Virus record (IMG/VR): IMGVR_UViG_3300037226_000124
Coordinates: 1 to 39,079 of that record
Origin: a virus
DNA length: 39,079 nucleotides
Direction: 5' to 3' (one strand)
This document shows, piece after piece, positions 20,394 to 27,068 of this stretch. The translations under genes were made by a program, and so were the position numbers. The notes below the pieces were generated by a model that did not search any database, was not told where the DNA came from, and saw only the letters and a list, made by a program, of their open reading frames with translations. The number at the start of each line of letters is the position of its first letter. Position 1 is the first letter of the stretch.

Positions 20394-20412
20394 CCTGCCC
20401 GATGGTGTCGGG
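20394..20412. repeat. 19-bp hairpin repeat, copy B (5' UTR of the 20133 gene)
   Basis: This is an exact copy of the element at 20114-20132, located between the operon's predicted transcription start (~20424) and its ribosome site. It would appear in the RNA as a small hairpin ending 4 bp before the GGAGA ribosome site. Confidence 0.7.
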
Positions 20413-20426
20413 CTTGCTTGGTACTC

Positions 20427-20442
20427 TTCAACTATAGTTGAA
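20427..20442. promoter_or_regulatory. Perfect 16-bp palindrome over the -10 element (operator)
   Basis: TTCAACTATAGTTGAA is an exact palindrome and contains the whole -10 hexamer of the 20384 promoter. Binding there would block polymerase directly. Its sequence is unrelated to the triple operator and the 30494 palindrome. Confidence 0.75.
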
Positions 20443-20459
20443 TACGTTGTTTATGTCAA
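20431..20459 (-). promoter_or_regulatory. Strong sigma-70-type promoter of the 20384 operon
   Basis: TTGACA (20459-20454 on the minus strand) and TATAGT (20436-20431) are separated by exactly 17 bp. Transcription is expected near 20424, giving a ~40-nt leader that contains the hairpin repeat. Confidence 0.8.
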
Positions 20460-20529
20460 TGGTTATTTTGAAGATTTCGCGAAGAGAAAACCGGGGATTC
20501 AAATCGCCGATCCGAGACTTTGCCGCCCC

Positions 20530-20805
20530 TCAGCTCGCCGTTTCGAACGGCAGCACCAGCGCCGATGGAACCGCAAGGCCGCGAACGCACTCGGGATGAG
20601 ACACGATGAAAACCACTAGCTGCGTCTTGTTCAAACCGAGCTTAGATTTCATCCGGTCAATGTGCCGCTTGACAGTGTGCCCGGAGATGTCTAACATGTC
20701 TCCGATGGTCTTATTCGTGAAACCGCGAACCAGCAGCGGCCCGACGTCGCACTCTCGCGGGGAAAGCTGTATCAGCGGACCATGCACGCTCTCAATCGCC
20801 CTCAT
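20530..20805 (-). CDS. Stand-alone LuxR/GerE-type HTH regulator (91 aa)
   Basis: Residues ~12-70 (LSPRECDVGPLLVRGFTNKT, then IGDMLDISGHTVKRHIDRMK then KLGLNKT) match the LuxR C-terminal four-helix DNA-binding domain: L(S/T)PRE at the start, NK.I...L.IS..TVK.H in the recognition region. There is no receiver or autoinducer domain, so activity depends on expression or a partner. The ATG follows AGGTAGGT. It lies between the 20384 operon and the Gam gene and is a prime candidate for controlling one or both. A pair of AGTCCCCTAA repeats just upstream could be its own site. Confidence 0.8.
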   Translation of the reverse strand: MRAIESVHGPLIQLSPRECDVGPLLVRGFTNKTIGDMLDISGHTVKRHIDRMKSKLGLNKTQLVVFIVSHPECVRGLAVPSALVLPFETAS

Positions 20806-20832
20806 ACCTACCTGCCATTCAGCTTATCCCCA

Positions 20833-20882
20833 AGTCCCCTAAGCAGACCAGTCCCCTAAAACGGCCATGGATTTCTGGTCTG
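20833..20882. promoter_or_regulatory. Direct and inverted repeats between the LuxR-type and Gam genes
   Basis: AGTCCCCTAA occurs at 20833-20842 and again at 20850-20859 (17-bp period). CAGACCAG (20844-20851) and its exact reverse complement CTGGTCTG (20875-20882) overlap this pair. The gap is the only place for the promoters of both flanking genes, so these are candidate control sites; no clean -35/-10 pair was identified. Confidence 0.45.
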
Positions 20883-20941
20883 TTTAGACCTCTATCTATT
20901 CCCGCCCATTGAGAGCAGGCTGAAGGTGGAAGTAACAACCA

Positions 20942-21487
20942 ATGGGTCCCTCGCCCTCAGTAGTCCTCGATTCTTTGGCCGCGGTTGACAGCACAATGCA
21001 CAAGCTGTTGCTCGCCACCCTTCGACAGGAAAGCCTGATCGCACTCCGTGACCGCGACATAGCGGACATCCACAAGCGGCGCACTCCCTCGATTGACAAA
21101 GCATCCCTCGAGATAGTCATATTGCAATCGCAGATCCAGCAATACTACCTGGAGAACCAGGAGAGTCTGGAAAAGGAGTCCGGCAAGAAAAGCGTGCAGC
21201 TCGCCAACGGGCTCATGGGGGTATACGCTCCATCGCATCCCGCCCTGGTTCCGCTCAACAATGAGTGGACGTGGGCCAGGGTCGAAAAGAAAATCTTCGA
21301 AGTGTGGAAGAAGAAGTTCTTCCACGCGCCCAAGCCGCCGGCCATCGACAAAGTGAAGTTGAAAAAGGAACTCGACGCGGCGCAGCTCAAAAAGCTCGGC
21401 CTAAAGCTGGACGATTCGGAGACGTTCTATTTGGAATTGAACCGACCAGCGACGCCGGACCCGCTCGAATACGAACAAGCGGCGTAG
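20942..21487 (+). CDS. gam: Gam-like host nuclease inhibitor
   Basis: This 181-aa protein fits the phage Mu Gam family. It has a long N-terminal coiled coil (IVILQSQIQQYYLENQESLE). Then comes KKSVQLANGLMGVYAPSHPA, the beta strand and turn of the DNA-binding arch, then WTWARVEKKIFEVWKKKFFH, a KLKKELDAAQLKKLGLKLDD helix and ETFYLEL. Mu Gam, an orthologue of eukaryotic Ku, binds DNA ends and shields linear phage DNA from RecBCD. The length is close to Mu Gam (~175 aa). No transposase A/B genes are in the window, so this is Gam outside a Mu context. The ribosome site is weak (GGTGGAAG); a later ATG at residue 19 is possible. Confidence 0.82.
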   Translation: MGPSPSVVLDSLAAVDSTMHKLLLATLRQESLIALRDRDIADIHKRRTPSIDKASLEIVILQSQIQQYYLENQESLEKESGKKSVQLANGLMGVYAPSHPALVPLNNEWTWARVEKKIFEVWKKKFFHAPKPPAIDKVKLKKELDAAQLKKLGLKLDDSETFYLELNRPATPDPLEYEQAA

Positions 21488-21602
21488 CGATTTACCTGAC
21501 CGCCATCCGGTCCAACGTTCTCAACCGCACCCTACCCCGCCCTCCAGTGCTTGGGCTCCCATCGAGGCTTGCTCCAGAGTTTCGTCCCACGGTTTGATCC
21601 CC

Positions 21603-22046
21603 ATGCCCCACAATCTTTCAAGAGCCGAGCGCCGGAAGTTGCAGTTCGGGCCCGGCGGCGCGGTGCGGTACCGGAACGAGCGCGGAGAAATGGGCATTAC
21701 CAGCGCCGCCCAAGCGAAGACCTATACTCTATCCGGACGCGCTGCATACGATGCGGATGGCGTGCTGGTATTCCTGCCGCTCGATCACCGCTGCATCGCC
21801 GCCGCCGCATCCGCGCGCCGGCAGCGCTTCGTGAACGGCGACGGCCTGGCGAGCCTGGAAGCGATAGCGGGGCTACCCTGCGTTCAACCGTGGAAAGTAT
21901 TGCTCGGCACGCGTCTCGATTCGCCGCCCCTCGACCGTCCAACAGTGGAGATCAGCCGGCGCGAAATCTACCAAGAGCCGGTGGCGCCCGTGCCCTGGCC
22001 CCTACCGCGCAAGGGCGCGCCCATTCCCGCCGCCATCGTCGATTAG
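21603..22046 (+). CDS. Hypothetical protein (147 aa)
   Basis: ATG 21603 is used; a TTG three codons upstream also exists. The N-terminus is basic (MPHNLSRAERRKLQFGPGGA, VRYRNERGEMG), followed by a mixed region (TLSGRAAYDADGVLVFLPLD, SARRQRFVNGDG) and a Pro-rich end. It is not recognised. A larger overlapping frame in another phase covers it but has the base pattern of a shadow, while its last 75 codons belong to the next gene. Confidence 0.52.
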   Translation: MPHNLSRAERRKLQFGPGGAVRYRNERGEMGITSAAQAKTYTLSGRAAYDADGVLVFLPLDHRCIAAAASARRQRFVNGDGLASLEAIAGLPCVQPWKVLLGTRLDSPPLDRPTVEISRREIYQEPVAPVPWPLPRKGAPIPAAIVD

Positions 22047-22096
22047 TTGGCGGCTCGACTCAACCCGCAACTCCAACCAAAAAGGAAAACCACTCC

Positions 22097-22324
22097 ATGG
22101 ACCTCTCAAGGATTTTGCAGGCGGTAGAAGATTCCCAGACGGCCAAATTGAACGGCGCTTCGAAGCAAGCCATGGATCAAGCCAAGGCGGATGCCATTGC
22201 GGTTACCATCGCTCAGGACGCGGCCGACCAGGTTGCGCTCGTGACGGCGGCCGATGCCGCCATCGACGCCGCAATCACCGTGCTTCAGTCCCTCAAAAGC
22301 ACCGCGACGTCCCCCGTTCAGTAA
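22097..22324 (+). CDS. Small Ala-rich helical protein (75 aa)
   Basis: The ATG follows AAAGGAAAACC. The protein (MDLSRILQAVEDSQTAKLNG, SKQAMDQAKADAIAVTIAQD, then an Ala-rich helix) is predicted all-helical with heptad-like Ala/Ile/Val positions, so a coiled coil is likely. There is no signal peptide. It precedes the run of membrane proteins and might be a structural or scaffold-like helper. The function is unknown. Confidence 0.55.
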   Translation: MDLSRILQAVEDSQTAKLNGASKQAMDQAKADAIAVTIAQDAADQVALVTAADAAIDAAITVLQSLKSTATSPVQ

Positions 22325-22424
22325 TTCTCCATCGAGCCTTTGCCTCTTCCCCGAAGGCCCGAAAAAGGCGCTGGCATACCGCGCCGCGAGGTTGTATGCC
22401 CGGAAACTCGGAAAGGAAACCCGG

Positions 22425-22583
22425 ATGTTGATACTTTTCATCGTGCTCTTCTTGCTCTTCGGCGGCGGGGGCGGATATTACGGCTACGACCGCTGGGGAA
22501 CCGGTGGCGCTCTCGGCATCGTGCTGCTGGTGCTGTTGCTTCTGTTCTTGTTCGGGCATCTCGGCGGCCTGCGCCTGCCCTGA
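22425..22583 (+). CDS. DUF3309-like small membrane protein (52 aa)
   Basis: Two hydrophobic segments (MLILFIVLFLLFG and ALGIVLLVLLLLFLFG) flank GGGGYYGYDRWGTGG. The order hydrophobic helix, GGGG.YYGY..WG.GG, hydrophobic helix is that of DUF3309, a family of ~50-aa bacterial membrane proteins of unknown function. GGAAAGGAAACCCGG precedes the ATG. In a phage it may be a holin-like pore or an acquired host gene. Confidence 0.7.
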   Translation: MLILFIVLFLLFGGGGGYYGYDRWGTGGALGIVLLVLLLLFLFGHLGGLRLP

Positions 22584-22611
22584 AGAGATTTCCGACTCAT
22601 GAGCAAATTCA

Positions 22612-22746
22612 ATGTGGCCCGACGTCGAAGAGGAACCGGACATATCGACCTGGTGGCTGGCCGATTCGACCATGCTGCACTCGCCTATTCCCCATGCGCA
22701 TAAGAAAGTCCATCCCCGCCCTGCTGGTCCTGCTGTTCTGTTGTAG
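22612..22746 (+). CDS. Possible very small gene (44 aa), uncertain
   Basis: The frame MWPDVEEEPDISTWWLADST has acidic and Trp-rich content and is open to 22746, overlapping the start of the 22694 gene by 53 bp. Another tiny frame (22599-22703) overlaps it with a basic product. Neither has a convincing ribosome site, so at most one is real. Confidence 0.25.
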   Translation: MWPDVEEEPDISTWWLADSTMLHSPIPHAHKKVHPRPAGPAVLL

Positions 22747-23398
22747 CGCCTACGCCGACTCAGCGGCGGAGAAAGTACTGGCGGCCAAACTGGCGGCGGC
22801 GCAGGCGGCTCTGGTTGCCGCGGAGCGCGACAAGACCACCATCCGGGACACCGCGGCGCGCGACAAGGCCGCACTGCTGGCGGCGCTCGCCAAATCGAAC
22901 ACGGACGTTGCGAACCGGGCGGCGGCCAGCGTGCAGAGCAACAAATCGATTGCGGCGGTGCAGGCGACGGGCCAAGCCAACGCCACAAGAGAGGCGGCGG
23001 CGGCTGCGGAGAACGCCCAGTACATCGCCGAGCAGAATGGCATCGCGGCGCAGAAAGCGGCCGACGATGCGCGGATCGCGGCGGCGGCGGCGGCCGGAGC
23101 ATCGGCAACCACCCAGAGTCAGAACATCGCGCTGATGATTACCCAGGCGTTCGGATTCCTCGCCGTGCTGGTGGGCCTGCTGTGGAAGGGCTACACCGAA
23201 GGGCGCGACCGCCGTTGGGCCAAGGAAGACGCGGCCACCCATCAAGCCGCCGTGCTGGACAAACTCGGCGAGGTCCAGACCGAAGCGCACAACGCCTACA
23301 AAGAGGCAAACACCGTCAACAACAAAATCGCCAACATCGGCCTAAAGGTAGCCGACGGCCAGCCCCTCGCGCCGCCGAAAGGAGAGTTGAAGTCATGA
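22694..23398 (+). CDS. Secreted/membrane coiled-coil protein, candidate spanin- or holin-like (234 aa)
   Basis: The start at 22694 gives a signal peptide (MRIRKSIPALLVLLFCCSAY then AD). A ~115-residue Ala/Arg/Lys/Glu helical region follows (many NKS, AAA and KAADDARIAAAA blocks, likely coiled coil). Then comes one membrane helix (NIALMITQAFGFLAVLVGLL) and a charged cytoplasmic tail (YKEANTVNNKIANIGLKVAD). The layout of a periplasmic coil and a transmembrane helix is like i-spanin or holin-associated proteins; the identity is uncertain. It is coupled to the next gene by ATGA. Confidence 0.6.
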   Translation: MRIRKSIPALLVLLFCCSAYADSAAEKVLAAKLAAAQAALVAAERDKTTIRDTAARDKAALLAALAKSNTDVANRAAASVQSNKSIAAVQATGQANATREAAAAAENAQYIAEQNGIAAQKAADDARIAAAAAAGASATTQSQNIALMITQAFGFLAVLVGLLWKGYTEGRDRRWAKEDAATHQAAVLDKLGEVQTEAHNAYKEANTVNNKIANIGLKVADGQPLAPPKGELKS

Positions 23399-23688
23399 GC
23401 ACCCCCAAGAAGCCCCACGTCGTGAAACGGATCATTGCCGCGGTCGTCCCGAAGCGCAGCCATCACCGAAAAGTGGCTTCGCACATGTATCCGCCGATCA
23501 TCGACATGCGGGACGAGCCAATTCCGCCCACGGTGAGCGCGAGCCATCCCGATACGGAAGCGTATCTCAAGGCGTTGCGAGAGATCCGCGAACCGGACGC
23601 GGAACCCGCTGAGGTTCTCTTTCTGGAGCCAGTCCCCAAGCGCTCCCGTTCGTGGTGGGACCGATTCCTCGATTGGTTGGCGAAATAA
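23395..23688 (+). CDS. Small basic protein (97 aa)
   Basis: The ATG overlaps the upstream stop (ATGA). The first half is basic and contains MSTPKKPHVVKRIIAAVVPK and MYPPIIDMRDEPIPP. The second half ends RSRSWWDRFLDWLAK, an amphipathic Trp-rich helix that could bind a membrane surface. No family is known. It lies between two membrane proteins and ends one base into the next start (TAATG). Confidence 0.55.
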   Translation: MSTPKKPHVVKRIIAAVVPKRSHHRKVASHMYPPIIDMRDEPIPPTVSASHPDTEAYLKALREIREPDAEPAEVLFLEPVPKRSRSWWDRFLDWLAK

Positions 23689-24074
23689 TGGCTGCCGCGC
23701 TCGTACCACTTCTCGCTCCGCTGCTGCCGCTGATTAGCAACGATGTCATCTCGCTCATCACCGCGCTGACTCACAAGCAAGCCCCGATCGCCGAAGCCAG
23801 TTCTGGCGCCGGCACCGGGCCCGTCAAATTCGCCGACGTGTTCGCATCCGTCATCACGTCGCTCACCGCCGCGGCCGTCGCTGGCACGATCCCCAAAGCG
23901 TTGCCAAGCGATGACGTGGTGAAGGTCGTTATCCAGGCCGTGGTTAGCAGCATGAAGTTGCAAGGACAGCTTGCAAGTCCGCTCGCCCCAATTGCCGCCA
24001 CGGCGGCTTCTACACCCATCGGTACGCCGCTCATTCTGAAGTCCGGGCAGAGCGTAACGATTTCGGTCGCATAG
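23688..24074 (+). CDS. Hydrophobic, Ala/Val/Ile-rich protein (128 aa), possible holin or structural protein
   Basis: The ATG 23688 overlaps the previous stop (TAATG). The N-terminal MAAALVPLLAPLLPLISNDV is a hydrophobic helix, and the rest is helical with Ala/Val/Ile faces (FADVFASVITSLTAAAVAGT, VVKVVIQAVVSSMK) and a Ser/Thr/Pro-rich end. It resembles small phage membrane or core-structural proteins. No lysozyme or endolysin gene is adjacent, so a lysis role remains unproven. Confidence 0.5.
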   Translation: MAAALVPLLAPLLPLISNDVISLITALTHKQAPIAEASSGAGTGPVKFADVFASVITSLTAAAVAGTIPKALPSDDVVKVVIQAVVSSMKLQGQLASPLAPIAATAASTPIGTPLILKSGQSVTISVA

Positions 24075-24120
24075 TTCCGTTCGCAGCCGCGGCCCGGCGG
24101 AAAAGGGCATAGGGAGACGT

Positions 24121-24519
24121 ATGAGCATCGTTCGAGGCAGAGACGGAAATTCTTTAGCAATCAGGATGGCCGACGGAACCCTTGTCGGCCCTTTTCGAAC
24201 CACCGACCCGGAGTACTTCGTCTTGATCGAGACCATCGACGAAATGAACACGGCAGCCATCGCCAACACGCAATCCAAGTCGAACTACGTGAACATCCAG
24301 GTTCCGCAGTGGAACGAGAACCAGGGGCGTCCCGGCTGCCCGCCTGTCCCCACCAAGCCGAAAAAGCAGGTAGTTCTCGATCCGGTGTTTGACGCGGATG
24401 GCGTGCTTCAAATCGGTGTGGTAACCGAGGTGGATTTCTCCCCCGCGCTTCCCGACGTGACGCCGTTCAACATCAAGCCCGGCGCCAGCGTCATGGGCGG
24501 CGGCCCACAGGCGACCTGA
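24121..24519 (+). CDS. Hypothetical beta-rich protein (132 aa)
   Basis: The ATG follows GGGAGACGT. The sequence MSIVRGRDGNSLAIRMADGT, YFVLIETIDEMNTA, then a Pro-rich loop (PGCPPVPTKPKK) and FDADGVLQIGVVTEVDFSPA suggests a beta-barrel or virion-decoration type protein. I recognise no family. It stands alone between the membrane-protein run and the regulator genes. Confidence 0.52.
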   Translation: MSIVRGRDGNSLAIRMADGTLVGPFRTTDPEYFVLIETIDEMNTAAIANTQSKSNYVNIQVPQWNENQGRPGCPPVPTKPKKQVVLDPVFDADGVLQIGVVTEVDFSPALPDVTPFNIKPGASVMGGGPQAT

Positions 24520-24523
24520 TTTT

Positions 24524-24715
24524 ATGATGGGCCGTCGCTCCTTCTCGCTTCGGCCCACCCCTTGCGTAGCTCTGCGCCTGGCGCAACACGAATTGATCGT
24601 CTGCGGCGAATGCATGGAAGTTCAGGCATCGTGCCCGTGTCAGGGCGACTCCTGCGCGCGAAAGACCCACGTGATTACCTGTCGGTTCTGCGCGACGAAA
24701 GCGAGAGCCGCGTGA
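24524..24715 (+). CDS. Small Cys-rich protein (63 aa)
   Basis: The second half has CGECMEVQASCPCQGDSCAR then CRFC, seven Cys in about 35 residues, enough for one or two zinc sites. It starts MMGRRSFSLRP with no evident ribosome site but overlaps the next gene (GTGA at 24712). The pattern suggests an accessory zinc protein translated together with the sigma-like regulator. Confidence 0.55.
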   Translation: MMGRRSFSLRPTPCVALRLAQHELIVCGECMEVQASCPCQGDSCARKTHVITCRFCATKARAA

Positions 24716-25416
24716 AACCCGCGCCCAGCCCACGCCGCCTTGCCAGACCGATCGTCAGGCCAACCCTCGCTCCGGACGGCATAGATCGGGATCTCGACGG
24801 GCTGGAAGTGCTCGGGCTTTCTAATGAATCCTGTAGTCTCTGTGAGGGCAACGGAACAGTCGGCCGCTATGCCGGCGGCCGACCCTGCAACTGCGTTTAC
24901 CGTGCGATTTTCCGCTGCTGCCTCCAGCGTTTCCGGGATTGCGCCGGCAGCGGGACCGGGTTCGGAACGCTGTCCTGGGAGTACTGCTCGCCATCGGGTG
25001 GAGGCCGCGTCTATTCCCGGAAGCAAGAGGAGTACATGGCCGATTTCTGCCTGGTTTCCCAGCGCGTGCTGAGCGCGAAGGACTACCGGCTCTTCCGGGA
25101 CTACTTTTTGCTGGGTGCGGACTGGGACGACGTTGCAGACCGTTTACTGCTGGCACGTGGCAATTTCTTTCACGCGGTGTATCGGATAGAGCGGCAACTT
25201 GGCAGGGCATTCGCCGAGATTCGACCCTACGCGCTCTATCCCCTGGACGAATACTTTGGAGGCACGGTTCGCAAGCGCGCCTCGTCGCCGGCCGGGGGGC
25301 CGCCTGCGGCCGTCCCCGGCGGAAGCGCCGTTGCCCGATCGCGGTTACAAGCTCTGACCGGCTCACCTGGTGAGCCACCGATCTGGCATAACAGCCCGAA
25401 AACGTCCGAGTTGTGA
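24712..25416 (+). CDS. Zinc-finger plus sigma-region-4-like regulator (234 aa)
   Basis: The GTG at 24712 overlaps the upstream stop (GTGA) and is preferred to the long frame from 24562. Residues ~38-65 hold a Cys cluster (SCSLCEGNGTVGRYAGGRPC, then NCVYRAIFRCC), a probable zinc site. Residues ~115-185 contain EYMADFCLVSQRVLSAKDYR, YFLLGADWDDVADRLLLARG, NFFHAVYRIERQLGRAFAEI and YALYPLDEYFGG. The last is a helix-turn-helix resembling sigma-70 region 4. I know this architecture (zinc finger, HTH, then YALYPLDEYF) from bacterial prophages, where it is annotated as a putative transcriptional regulator. A role in late-gene control is an inference. The C-terminal ~40 residues are Pro/Gly-rich. Confidence 0.68.
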   Translation: MKPAPSPRRLARPIVRPTLAPDGIDRDLDGLEVLGLSNESCSLCEGNGTVGRYAGGRPCNCVYRAIFRCCLQRFRDCAGSGTGFGTLSWEYCSPSGGGRVYSRKQEEYMADFCLVSQRVLSAKDYRLFRDYFLLGADWDDVADRLLLARGNFFHAVYRIERQLGRAFAEIRPYALYPLDEYFGGTVRKRASSPAGGPPAAVPGGSAVARSRLQALTGSPGEPPIWHNSPKTSEL

Positions 25417-25484
25417 GTACGGTGAGTTACAGGGTCCGAATAGACCCCGCAAGTCGTTGATTCTTGGTTAAACTGATGACCTGA

Positions 25485-25512
25485 GGTTGTGCCTTTAGGT
25501 GAAGACACAACC
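25485..25512. promoter_or_regulatory. Inverted repeat upstream of the integrase
   Basis: GGTTGTG (25485-25491) and CACAACC (25506-25512) are exact complements with a 14-bp spacer. They would form a hairpin in the integrase leader if the start is ATG 25526; the alternative GTG (25499) lies inside it. It may modulate integrase translation. Confidence 0.4.
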
Positions 25513-25525
25513 CTGGAAACAGACC

Positions 25526-26197
25526 ATGGGAACACTCAATCTAAACGGGTTATCCGAACATCAAAAGACGGTCCTGGCGGGCTTGCTCTCGCAACTGGAC
25601 GGGGCAACCACCCCGGCGGCTCCCGTCCAAGCCCGGAAAAAGGCCCGCAAGCCCGAGACGGTGAAGTACTGGACCGAGGAGGAATGGGAGCGGTTTCTGA
25701 AGCCGATCACCAATCCGATGCACCGGGCCGCCTTCATCGTGGCGTATCATCGCGGCCTGCGCGCCTCGGAAACCCGGAACCTGATGCTCTCGGACCTGCG
25801 GCTGAAAGACGACCGAATCCAGATCAGCCGGCTGAAAGGTTCGGTGTCCGGCGAGTACCATCTGGGATCGGCTGAAAGCCGCGCGCTCAAGATCTGGCTC
25901 AAAGTTCGCGGCACGGAACCCGGCCCGCTCTTCCGAACTCGGACGGGGACGGGAATCAGCCAGCAGATGCAGGACCGGCTGGTGAAGAAATTCGGCAAGC
26001 TCGCCGGCATCGCGCCGGAGAAGTGCCATGTGCATTGCCTGAAGCACAACTGTGCCACCCACCTGCTGGCGCGCGGGGAATCGCTGGAAGATGTCCAGGA
26101 CCATCTCGGCCACCGCAGCATCAAATCAACCGAAATCTACGCCAAATTCACCACGCCTCGCCGGCAAGCGCGCGACAAGCGGCTGAGGGACTGGTAA
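25526..26197 (+). CDS. int: Tyrosine recombinase (phage integrase)
   Basis: This 223-aa protein, short for the family, has an N-terminal SAM-like segment (TVKYWTEEEWERFLKPI) and catalytic residues Arg79 (GLRASETRN), Lys104 (RLKGS), His170 in HCLKHNCATHLL, His196 (GHRS) and Tyr205 (STEIYAKF). The second active-site arginine is replaced by Lys173. Such Lys variants occur in a subset of short integrases, but they are uncommon. The length leaves out most of the usual arm-binding and core-binding domains. ATG 25526 is chosen over GTG 25499, which has no ribosome site. Its place in mid-window, away from both ends, fits an attP on a circular phage. Confidence 0.85.
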   Translation: MGTLNLNGLSEHQKTVLAGLLSQLDGATTPAAPVQARKKARKPETVKYWTEEEWERFLKPITNPMHRAAFIVAYHRGLRASETRNLMLSDLRLKDDRIQISRLKGSVSGEYHLGSAESRALKIWLKVRGTEPGPLFRTRTGTGISQQMQDRLVKKFGKLAGIAPEKCHVHCLKHNCATHLLARGESLEDVQDHLGHRSIKSTEIYAKFTTPRRQARDKRLRDW

Positions 26198-26203
26198 CCC
26201 GAA

Positions 26204-26617
26204 GTGCTGGCTCTGCCTCTCAAGCCGTGCGGATCGTACGGCTGCCGCGAACTGACCATCGACGGACGGTGCGCAGCTCATCGGAACCGGCAACCGGCTC
26301 GAGCCGCCGCAGTTGACCGCGGGTATGACGCGGATCACCGGCGCCTGCGCATCCTCTGTTTCGTGCGAGACGAATGGCGGTGCGTGGTTTGCGGATGGGA
26401 GCCGGAGATTGTCAGGATATTCCGCGAAGCCGGCATCGACTCGCCCTTGCTCGAGCAGGTCGTCGAAGAGCTGCGGTTGGCATTCAACCGCGGCGAACGG
26501 CACCTACACGCCGATCACCGGATACCGATTGAAGTGAGACCGGATCTCAGGCTGGTGTTGAGCAACTACGCGACGCTGTGCGACCGCTGCCACAACCGAA
26601 AGACGGCGACCGAGTAG
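26204..26617 (+). CDS. HNH endonuclease, GTG start (137 aa)
   Basis: CGSYGCRELTIDGRCAAH (N-terminal zinc element) is followed by DHRRLRILCFVRDEWRCVVC, a large insertion, HLHADHRIPIEVRPDLRLVL, SNYATLCDRCHNRKT. This is the intact HNH core: Cys pair, HADH, Asn, Cys pair and CH.RK. It is like packaging-associated phage HNH proteins that act with TerL, although here TerL is ~5 kb away. It starts at GTG 26204 only 6 bp after the integrase stop, so the two are probably co-transcribed. Confidence 0.82.
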   Translation: MLALPLKPCGSYGCRELTIDGRCAAHRNRQPARAAAVDRGYDADHRRLRILCFVRDEWRCVVCGWEPEIVRIFREAGIDSPLLEQVVEELRLAFNRGERHLHADHRIPIEVRPDLRLVLSNYATLCDRCHNRKTATE

Positions 26618-26834
26618 GTTTGGAAAAGCGGTTTCGTCGCCGGAATTTGCATCCGAGCCGTGGGGAAAACAGGCTGCCGGCAAATCGTCCGGCCTCAGGA
26701 TTTTTTCGAAAAATGGGAGCCAACCCGTACCATCTTTTTACGGGCAAATCGGGTTTTCCCTCGCCGCCGGCGGTAACGTTACACGCGTGCCCTGTGACAA
26801 ATCGGCGCCATGGATGGCAGGGGAGTACGGCCGG
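26618..26834. other. Convergent gap with hairpins and a GTAACGTTAC palindrome
   Basis: A GCCGG/CCGGC hairpin (26676-26693) followed by a T-run at 26701-26706 may serve as a weak rightward terminator. CCCGT/ACGGG at 26724-26744 is another hairpin. GTAACGTTAC (26773-26782) is a perfect 10-bp palindrome that resembles the GTAAC/GTTAC cluster at 30656-30674. Confidence 0.45.
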
Positions 26835-27068
26835 TCATTTCGCCCTGCCCTTGGCCCTGGATTTGCCATGGCAATGGATCTTAGCAGCAGCGGCCGACGG
26901 CTGAATCCTACGGCATTTGGGGCATGGAGTCGGGGTCAACGGGCGCCCTGGTCCGGCATGGGGCGTCTGGAGCTTCCCGCGCATGGAACCCACCAGGCGA
27001 TACAGACGGTTCTTGCCCAGCATGTCTATCAGCTCGGAATCGGAATACTCTGTCAGTTTCTTTGGCAT
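26835..27068 (-). CDS. Small zinc-knuckle protein (77 aa)
   Basis: MPKKLTEYSDSELIDMLGKN then RLYRLVGSMRGK is helical. It is followed by PTPCPKCRRIQPSAAAAKIH then CHG, an incomplete C..C...H.C zinc element, and a basic tail (KSRAKGRAK). This looks like a short DNA-binding protein. It lies downstream of the hairpin terminator that closes the clamp operon, so its own promoter or read-through is needed. Its ATG is only 13 bp from that hairpin. Confidence 0.6.
   Translation of the reverse strand: MPKKLTEYSDSELIDMLGKNRLYRLVGSMRGKLQTPHAGPGRPLTPTPCPKCRRIQPSAAAAKIHCHGKSRAKGRAK

Noticed and set aside
22293-23108. Leftward Pro/Ser/Arg-rich ORF opposite the 22694 gene
   Set aside because: Composition follows from the Ala-rich gene on the other strand (GCG/GCC codons reversed); no motif or ribosome site.
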